From Hypnocyclicus thermotrophus (lineage in GTDB: Bacteria > Fusobacteriota > Fusobacteriia > Fusobacteriales > Fusobacteriaceae), in contig NZ_SOBG01000002.1 of the NCBI RefSeq assembly GCF_004365575.1, positions 62,001 to 126,000 of the forward strand: a stretch of DNA of 64,000 nucleotides, read 5' to 3'. A program made the translations under genes and the position numbers. Each line of letters starts with the position of its first letter. Positions within the stretch are counted from its first letter, which is position 1. Under the pieces are notes generated by a model. It was given only the letters and a program-made list of their open reading frames with translations. It was not told the DNA's origin and did not search any database. Shown here in pieces: positions 58,085 to 64,000 of the stretch.

Positions 58085-59427
58085 ATGACACATAATTTTA
58101 TTTACAATAAAAGATTTTTTCAAAAAGTTTTTACAATAGCAATTCCAATAGCAATTTAAAATTTAATAATTTCATCCATAAATTTAGCCGATGTGTTTAT
58201 GATAGGTAAATTAGGTGAAAAAGAGAGAGCAGCATTAGGACTATCAAATCAAATAATGTTTTTATTAGTACTCTTATTATTTGGAATAAATAGCGGTGGA
58301 GCTATATTTATGTCGCAATTCAATGGAAAAAAAGATACAAAAAATATGAAAAAGGTATTAGGAATAGTACTAATAAATAGTTTTTTAGCAGGAGTTATAT
58401 TTTTTCTTATGGTAATTTTAATACCAGATTTTTTATTAAAAATATACACAAAAGATAAAATAGTTGTAGATATAGGTATGAGATATTTGAAAATAGTTTC
58501 ATTTTCTTATATTTTTACAGCGATAAGTTTTGTTTACTCAGTACAACTACGTACTATAAATAAAACAAAACTAACAGTTTATTCTAGTTCTTTAGCATTA
58601 GTAATTAATATTACATTAAATTACTTGCTTATTTTTGGTAAATTTGGATTTCCAAAACTAGGAATAGAAGGAGCAGCAATAGCAACAACAATAGCTAGAA
58701 GTTTGGAATGTATTTTTATTGTTTTTTTAGTTTATAATAATAAATATATATTTGCAGCAAAGTTTAAAGAAATAATAGGATTTGATATATTTTTTGTAAA
58801 AAAATATTTTTTTACAACGTTACCAGTTCTTTTAAATGAAATGATTTGGTCATTTGGAATAGCAGCATATAATATATGCTAGAATGAGTACTCAAGCAAT
58901 AGCGGCTATAAATATAGTAGGTAGTATTGAAAGATTATTGTTTGTATCATTGATTGGAGTAGCAAGTGCAGCTAGTGTTATGGTAGCTGAAAAAATAGGA
59001 GAGAAAAATGAAAAAGAAGCATTTGAATATGCAATAAATTTTATAAAATTAATTTTTATAATTGGGGTTATTATGTCGATAATATTGTATGGAATGACAT
59101 TTTTTATTTTAGATTTGTATAATATTTCAGAGAATGTATATAAATATTCAAAATATATAATGTTTATTTTATGTTTTTCTTTACCAAGTAAATATAGTAG
59201 GAAATTTAAGAGCAGGAGGAGATACAAAGTTTGCTTTATATATTGATACAGGTGCACTTTGGTTAATAGGAGTACCTTTGTCTTTTATAGCAGCATTTTA
59301 TTTTAAATTACCAATATATTTAGTTTATTTTGTTACATTTTTTGAAGAAATAACAAAAGCAATTTTTGGAATAAAAAGAGTTTTTTCAAAAAAATGGATA
59401 ACTAATTTAGTAAAAGATATAAGTTAA
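58085..59427 (+). pseudogene. MATE-family efflux transporter, decayed
   Basis: The conceptual protein starts MTHNFIYNKRFFQKVFTIAIPIAI and would continue NLIISSINLADVFMIGKLGE, but codon 25 (58157) is TAA where a single C-to-T change from CAA would explain the stop. The frame is lost again near 58870-58885 (AAYNI, then the neighbouring frame gives YARMSTQAIAAINIVG). It is lost a third time near 59190-59205 (FSLPSK, then IVGNLRAGGDTKFALYIDTG in another frame), ending at 59427. Three independent lesions make sequencing error unlikely. It was a full-length MATE gene of about 445 codons, distinct from the intact copy at 54338. Confidence 0.9.
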
Positions 59428-59449
59428 TTTATTTTAATAAGGAGAAAAA

Positions 59450-60136
59450 ATGTTTAAATATCATAATACATATCAAGATTTTTTTAATGAAAATAAAGAA
59501 TTATTAGAAAAAATAATAAAGGAGATAAATAAAGATAATTATACACCTCAAAAGGAAAATATATTTAAGGCATTAGAAACAGATTTATATAAAAATAAGA
59601 TTGTTATACTTGGAATGGATCCATATCCTCAAAAAAATGTGGCTACCGGACTAGCTTTTGAAGTATTGCTTGATTCTTGGCAAGATAAAAAAATAAATAC
59701 ATCATTAAAAAATATATTAAAGTTAATATATAAATCATATTACGGAGAAATATTATCAATTAATGAATTAAGAAAAAAAATAGAGAGTAAGGAGTTTAAT
59801 ATAGAAAAACCTAAAAAAATGTTTAAAAATTGGCAAAAACAAGGAGTTTTATTGTTAAATACAGCTTTTACAACAAAATTAGATAAACCAGGAGCACATA
59901 TAAAGGTTTGGAAAGAGTTTTCAATTAATTTAATAGAATATATTTCTAAAAATAATCCTAGATTAATATGGTTTTTATGGGGTGAAAAAGCTAAAAAATA
60001 TGAAAAATATATAATTAATAATAAAAATATATATTATTCAAATCATCCAGTAATTTGTGGACAATTAATTAATCCAAAAGATTTTTTAAATTCTAACTGT
60101 TTTTTAGAAACAAAAGATATTATTAAATGGATATAA
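59450..60136 (+). CDS. Family 1-like uracil-DNA glycosylase, variant motifs
   Basis: This base-excision repair protein of 228 residues removes uracil from DNA. The water-activating motif reads ILGMDPYPQKNVATGLAFEV: the catalytic Asp57 and the thymine-excluding Tyr59 are kept, but the usual G-Q-D-P-Y-H has become G-M-D-P-Y-P. The DNA-intercalation motif is reduced to SNHPVICGQL (usually H-P-S-P-L-S). LLLNTAFTTKLDKPGAH and WFLWGEKAKKY match the rest of the fold. It is therefore a divergent Ung, possibly with changed kinetics. GGAG precedes the ATG. Confidence 0.82.
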   Translation: MFKYHNTYQDFFNENKELLEKIIKEINKDNYTPQKENIFKALETDLYKNKIVILGMDPYPQKNVATGLAFEVLLDSWQDKKINTSLKNILKLIYKSYYGEILSINELRKKIESKEFNIEKPKKMFKNWQKQGVLLLNTAFTTKLDKPGAHIKVWKEFSINLIEYISKNNPRLIWFLWGEKAKKYEKYIINNKNIYYSNHPVICGQLINPKDFLNSNCFLETKDIIKWI

Positions 60137-60220
60137 AATATTTTAAGAAAATTTTAAAATTTATAGTATAAAAAAATATTAGAAACAAAATTTAAATTTT
60201 TATTAAGGAGTGATGTATAA

Positions 60221-61567
60221 ATGAAAAAAGTTACTGTTACATTATTTTTTATGACTTTAATAAGTTTAGTATCTTTTTCTGCAACAGATCAAGAAGAATT
60301 TGTGAAAGTAGCACAAAATCTTATGCCGTCAATAGTAAATATAAGAACTAAAACAACAGTAAAACAAACTGTAGTTGATCCATTTGAACAATTTTTCTTT
60401 GGAGAATCAGCTCCAAAACAAATAGAAAGAGAAGGAAGTTCTTTAGGATCTGGTTTTGTAATTACTAAAGATGGAGAAATAGTTACAAATAATCATGTAA
60501 TTGAAGGTGCTTCAGAAATATTTGTAAAATTTAATAATAAAAAAGAATATGAGGCTGAAATAGTAGGGAAAGACCCAGAAACAGATATAGCGTTATTAAA
60601 AATTATTAATACAAAAGATAAATTTAAACCAGTAAAATTTGCTGACTCAGATTTTTTAAAAGTAGGACAATGGGCAATAGCTATTGGTAATCCATACGGA
60701 TTAAATAATACAATGACATTAGGAATTATTAGTGCAATTGGTAGAAGTGGCTATGGAATAGAAAGAATAGAAGATTTTATTCAAACAGATGCTTCTATTA
60801 ATCCAGGAAATAGTGGAGGGCCTTTAATTGATATTTATGGAAATGTTATAGGAGTAAATACAGCGATAATTTCTAAAACTGGTGGAAATACGGGGATAGG
60901 ATTTGCTATTCCTTCAAATATAGTTAAAAAAGTAGTTGAAAGTATACAAAAATATGGAGAAGTAAGACGACCATTTATGGGAGTTAGATTCCAACCAGAT
61001 TTTACATCTAAAATGGCTGAAAGTATGGGATTAAAAGATGGAAAAGGAGCTTTAATAGCAGAAATAGTAGATGAATCACCAGCAGCTAAAGCAGGACTTA
61101 TGAGAGGGGATGTTATTACAGCTATTAATGGAAGAGTAGTAGAAACTTATGCAAATGCAATAGCAATTATATCATCTTTTCAACCTGGAGAAGAGATATC
61201 AGTTACAGTATATAGAAAAGGAAAAGAAAGAAATATTACTTTAAAATTAGGATCTCGAAGTGATGAAAGTTTAAATCCGAGTGAAGCAATATTAGGAATG
61301 CAGCTTCGAACATTAAATGAAGCTCTTAGAAATAAATATAAATATTCGGATACTAAAGAAGGAGTTGTAGTATTAAATGTAGATCCAGCATCACAAGCAG
61401 CTAGAATAGGTATAAAAGAGGGATATTTAATCGTAGAAATAAATAATACTATTGTAAAATCATTAAAAGATTTAAAACAAGTATATAATTCAATTGACGA
61501 AGGAGAAAATGTACTTTTATATATAGAAAATAAAGATTTTGGAAGATATGTTTTATTAAAAAAATAA
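60221..61567 (+). CDS. HtrA/DegP-family periplasmic serine protease
   Basis: This envelope quality-control protease of 448 residues has a signal peptide (KKVTVTLFFMTLISLVSFSA), then a trypsin-like domain with catalytic triad His92 (NNHVIEGA), Asp122 (TDIALLKI) and Ser198 (NPGNSGGPL). Two PDZ domains follow, the first around KGALIAEIVDESPAAKAGLMRGDVI and the second around KEGVVVLNVDPASQAARIGIKEG. It degrades or refolds damaged exported proteins. It has its own ribosome site, and a long terminator follows. Confidence 0.96.
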   Translation: MKKVTVTLFFMTLISLVSFSATDQEEFVKVAQNLMPSIVNIRTKTTVKQTVVDPFEQFFFGESAPKQIEREGSSLGSGFVITKDGEIVTNNHVIEGASEIFVKFNNKKEYEAEIVGKDPETDIALLKIINTKDKFKPVKFADSDFLKVGQWAIAIGNPYGLNNTMTLGIISAIGRSGYGIERIEDFIQTDASINPGNSGGPLIDIYGNVIGVNTAIISKTGGNTGIGFAIPSNIVKKVVESIQKYGEVRRPFMGVRFQPDFTSKMAESMGLKDGKGALIAEIVDESPAAKAGLMRGDVITAINGRVVETYANAIAIISSFQPGEEISVTVYRKGKERNITLKLGSRSDESLNPSEAILGMQLRTLNEALRNKYKYSDTKEGVVVLNVDPASQAARIGIKEGYLIVEINNTIVKSLKDLKQVYNSIDEGENVLLYIENKDFGRYVLLKK

Positions 61568-61583
61568 ATTAAATAGCAAATAA

Positions 61584-61660
61584 AAAAACTTCCTTATACT
61601 TGATATGCTTTTGTTTAATGACAAAGGCGTATTCATATATATAAGGAAGTTTTATTTTTT
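61584..61660 (+). terminator. Long imperfect hairpin terminator after htrA
   Basis: AAAACTTCCTTATA (61584-61597) pairs with TATAAGGAAGTTTT (61639-61652). The roughly 40 bases between them form a second imperfect stem (GCTTTTGT with ACAAAGGC). T residues follow. Confidence 0.8.
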
Positions 61661-61672
61661 AATTAGTTATAT

Positions 61673-61876
61673 TTAATCAGTAAAAAAATCAAAAATATTT
61701 TCAAGCATAGATGTTTCTGCTTTAAAAAATTCTGTATATTTACATTTAGTACATGTAACAGTGGTAAACTTTTTATTTTGGACATCAAAAATTTTTGATA
61801 AGCCACCACCTGTCATAGCAACAGTATCAGTTTCATAGCTGATATTACCACATTTTGGACATTTATAATTTGACAT
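61673..61876 (-). CDS. Small zinc-ribbon protein
   Basis: The 67-residue protein has two cysteine pairs, YKCPKCGNI near the start and VTCTKCKYTEFF near residue 48, forming a zinc ribbon with a glycine-rich connector (TGGGLSKIFD). It resembles the small 'zinc ribbon, nucleic-acid-binding' proteins common in low-GC bacteria. Function is unknown. GGAGG precedes the ATG. It is 48 bases upstream of the converging end of the dehydrogenase transcript in the same direction, so it could be cotranscribed with it. Confidence 0.8.
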   Translation of the reverse strand: MSNYKCPKCGNISYETDTVAMTGGGLSKIFDVQNKKFTTVTCTKCKYTEFFKAETSMLENIFDFFTD

Positions 61877-61923
61877 ATATATTCCCTCCTGAATAATCGT
61901 TCTATGACAATTGTACTATATAT

Positions 61924-62991
61924 CTATTTTTTTTCAAGTATTTTATTAATAGCTTTTCCTATTTCAGAAGTTTTAGCAATTCCACCTAAATCTGGAGTAA
62001 GAGTTTTTCCGTCAATTAATAATTCTTCTATTGCATCAAGAATCTTTTTTCCCCAATCTTCATATCCAAAAAAATCCATCATTTGACTAACAGACCATAT
62101 AGAAGCAAGAGGATTTGATATTTCTTTGCCAGCGATATCTGGTGCTGAACCATGAATTGGCTCAAACATAGAAGGAAATTTTTTTTCAGGATTAAGATTT
62201 GCTCCAGCAGCAAGCCCCATTCCCCCAGCGATTGCAGCACCTAAGTCAGTTAAAATATCACCAAAAAGATTTGACGTAACAACAACTTCAAATCTTTTTG
62301 GATCTTTTACCATAAACATAGCAGCAGCATCGACAAGATATGAATAAGTTTTAACATCAGGATATTCTTTTCCTACTTCCTTAAATACCTCGTCCCAAAA
62401 TACCATAGAATAATTTAAGGCATTAGCTTTACTAATACTTGTAAGAGTTTTTCCTTCTTTTCTAGCAATTTCATAAGCATATCTTATAACTCTTTCTGTT
62501 CCTTTTCTAGAAAATACTCCTGTTTGTAATACTACTTCATTTGGTTTATCTTTAAATAACCAATCACCAGCTCCAGCATATTCACCTTCACTATTTTCTC
62601 TAATAAATAACATATCAATATCTTCTCTTTTGACATCTTTTAAAGGACAAGGAGCACCTTTTAATAATTTAACAGGTCTTATATTGATATATTGATCAAA
62701 ACCTTTTCTTATTTTTAATAATAAATCCCATAGTGATATATGGTCGGGTACTCCAGGGAAACCAACAGCTCCAAGATAGATAGCATCAAAATTTTTTAAT
62801 ATTTCCATCCCGTTATCATCCATCATTTTACCAGTTTTTAAATAATATTCACACCCCCAAGGAAAAGTTTTAAATTCAAAAGATATAGAAGATTCTAATT
62901 CCTCTATTTTTTTAAGCACTTTAATTCCTTCATTAATTACTTCTGTTCCTATTCCGTCCCCAGGAATAACAGCTATTTTAAATCTCTTCAT
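61924..62991 (-). CDS. Tartrate/D-malate dehydrogenase-type decarboxylating dehydrogenase
   Basis: This member of the isocitrate/isopropylmalate dehydrogenase family has 355 residues. It opens with KIAVIPGDGIGTEVINEG. The block LFIRENSEGEYAGAGD is the R-E-N-x-E-G-E-Y substrate signature of tartrate/D-malate dehydrogenases (isopropylmalate enzymes have R-E-L-T-G). VVTSNLFGDILTDLGAAIAGGMG and the cofactor loop PIHGSAPDIAGKEISNPLA follow. It oxidises and decarboxylates a beta-hydroxy acid with NAD and a divalent metal. ATG 62991 is chosen over an upstream start because GGAGG lies just before it. Confidence 0.9.
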   Translation of the reverse strand: MKRFKIAVIPGDGIGTEVINEGIKVLKKIEELESSISFEFKTFPWGCEYYLKTGKMMDDNGMEILKNFDAIYLGAVGFPGVPDHISLWDLLLKIRKGFDQYINIRPVKLLKGAPCPLKDVKREDIDMLFIRENSEGEYAGAGDWLFKDKPNEVVLQTGVFSRKGTERVIRYAYEIARKEGKTLTSISKANALNYSMVFWDEVFKEVGKEYPDVKTYSYLVDAAAMFMVKDPKRFEVVVTSNLFGDILTDLGAAIAGGMGLAAGANLNPEKKFPSMFEPIHGSAPDIAGKEISNPLASIWSVSQMMDFFGYEDWGKKILDAIEELLIDGKTLTPDLGGIAKTSEIGKAINKILEKK

Positions 62992-63140
62992 AGTTTTACC
63001 TCCGAAAATTGTATTGAGTAAATTATACAATAAAAAAGTAAAAATTGAAAGTTAATTTTTAATCAAAAAATTTTAATGAAATTTTAATAAAATATATTTA
63101 TAGTAAAATTTAGAAAGAAAAATAAAAGGTGATAAGCAGG

Positions 63141-63194
63141 ATGAGGTTATTATGCAAAAACCTAAATAACTTCATAGATAAGTATAAAAAATAA
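63141..63194 (+). CDS. Possible leader peptide (17 residues) before the MoxR gene
   Basis: MRLLCKNLNNFIDKYKK starts eight bases after GGTGA (63128) and ends 42 bases before the moxR start. Its ATG is the first base of an 11-bp hairpin (63141-63151 with 63165-63175, one G-U pair). It could be a regulatory leader or a chance open frame. Confidence 0.3.
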   Translation: MRLLCKNLNNFIDKYKK

Positions 63195-63236
63195 TATTAA
63201 AAAAAATAAAATTTAAATATTGAGAGGAGATAGATT

Positions 63237-64000
63237 ATGAATAATTATAGTGAAAAAATACAAGAAATTTTAAAAGAGATGAACAAAATAGTAATTGGAC
63301 AAGATGAGATTATAAAAAAGATTTTAATTGGAATTTTTATAGATGGCCACATTTTATTAGAAGGGCTTCCAGGTCTTGCAAAATCTCTTACTGTAAATAG
63401 TTTAGCTAAGATATTTAATGTGGGATTTAGTAGAATACAATTTACTCCTGACTTATTACCTAGTGATATTATAGGGATGGAAATTTATGAGGAAGAAACG
63501 AAAGAGTTTAAAGTAAAAAAAGGACCGATATTTTCAAATTTTATTTTAGCGGACGAGATAAATAGAGCACCAGCAAAAGTTCAATCAGCGCTTTTAGAAG
63601 CAATGCAAGAAAGACAAATAACAATAGGAGATACAACATTTAGGTTAGATAATCCATTTATAGTGCTTGCTACACAAAATCCTATTGAACAAAATGGAAC
63701 TTATCCACTTCCAGAAGCTCAACAAGATAGATTTTTGTTTAAATTAAAAATAGATTATCCTAAAAAAGAAGTAGAAAGAGAATTGATAGAAAGAATTTCA
63801 AAAGGAAATATCCCTGAAAAAGTAGAGGTTAATATTTTAATTACGCAAAATGATATAGAAACTATAAAAAAAGAGATAGAAAAAGTTTTTATTAGTGATG
63901 TGTTAAAAGATTATATAATTGATATTATATTTAAGACTAGAGAAAAAAATAATTATATTGAATGTGGAGCATCTCCTAGAGCAACAATTAATATTTTAAA
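63237..64000 (+). CDS. MoxR-family AAA+ ATPase, N-terminal part
   Basis: The open frame runs off the right edge (about 254 codons visible). Walker A is LEGLPGLAKSLT, Walker B is FILADEINRAPAKVQSALLEAMQE, and the sensor segment is IVLATQNPIEQNGTYPLPEAQQDRF; all are MoxR/RavA hallmarks. MoxR proteins act as chaperones that assemble metal-cofactor or von Willebrand-domain protein complexes, normally with DUF58 and VWA genes downstream, which lie outside this window. GAGGAG precedes the ATG. Confidence 0.92.
   Translation, partial: MNNYSEKIQEILKEMNKIVIGQDEIIKKILIGIFIDGHILLEGLPGLAKSLTVNSLAKIFNVGFSRIQFTPDLLPSDIIGMEIYEEETKEFKVKKGPIFSNFILADEINRAPAKVQSALLEAMQERQITIGDTTFRLDNPFIVLATQNPIEQNGTYPLPEAQQDRFLFKLKIDYPKKEVERELIERISKGNIPEKVEVNILITQNDIETIKKEIEKVFISDVLKDYIIDIIFKTREKNNYIECGASPRATINIL

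Noticed and set aside
58193-58882. Separate shortened MATE gene
   Set aside because: It is the middle fragment of one decayed gene bounded by a nonsense codon and a frameshift; it lacks its first helix and its own ribosome site.

Overview
The window is a continuous piece of a strongly AT-rich, diderm bacterial chromosome, most likely from the phylum Fusobacteriota. The evidence is the very low GC, the near-exclusive use of AGA for arginine, and envelope genes for an outer membrane (TamB-like, BamA, Skp and LpxD in one run). There is also a long Bacillus-type SRP RNA and housekeeping promoters of the form TTGACA-N17-TATAAT/TAAAAT. A flagellar basal-body operon and a chemoreceptor indicate a motile member, which is unusual because the well-known human-associated fusobacteria lack flagella. 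I cannot name the genus from sequence alone. Both ends cut through genes: ktrB on the left and a moxR-like ATPase on the right.

Layout. 1-5 kb: K+ uptake (ktrB, ktrA), tRNA modification (mnmG), 16S rRNA methylation (rsmG) and an HDOD signalling protein. 5-15.6 kb: an envelope operon with a beta-propeller protein, a TamB-like protein, BamA, Skp, LpxD and a putative barrel protein. 15.6-17.1 kb: a Bax-like glucosaminidase and a YgjP-type metallopeptidase. 17.1-25.8 kb: flgF/G, flgH, flgI and a rod-binding-only flgJ, then an S55 peptidase, a FapA-like protein, a TIGR03936 protein, serS and a small membrane protein. 25.8-30.3 kb: fba, pyrG behind an apparent pseudoknot/terminator attenuator, an unknown protein and thyA. 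30.4-31.4 kb (minus strand): an msrA-msrB fusion broken at an A8 tract. 31.5-32.6 kb: four tRNAs (Asp, Thr, Glu, Tyr) interleaved with two arrays of about 70-bp tandem repeats.

32.7-41.1 kb: an orphan recombinase core-binding domain, a sensor histidine kinase, an EEP-family nuclease-like protein, a degenerate PP2C-like protein, a YlmH-like S4 protein, a TIGR03545-like coiled-coil protein, and mgtE behind a leader peptide and an SD-masking hairpin. 41.1-50.5 kb: SRP RNA, a DUF6115/SwrB-like protein, HNH nuclease, K+ channel, SppA, a thioredoxin-like protein, a chemoreceptor (MCP), a queuosine-precursor transporter and a Na/Pi cotransporter. 50.6-54.2 kb (minus strand): a metallo-beta-lactamase-fold hydrolase, an ArsR regulator, thioredoxin reductase and a UvrD-like helicase; a palindromic operator sits on the internal trxB promoter. 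54.3-64 kb: a MATE exporter, an unknown secreted protein, a POTRA-less barrel, a decayed second MATE gene, a variant uracil-DNA glycosylase, HtrA, a zinc-ribbon protein, a tartrate/D-malate dehydrogenase and the moxR start.

The most interesting material is regulatory RNA: the pyrG pseudoknot attenuator, the mgtE leader-peptide switch and the structured tandem repeats between tRNAs. The predicted ArsR circuit on trxB comes next. All functional calls are by recognition of family motifs; no database search was run.
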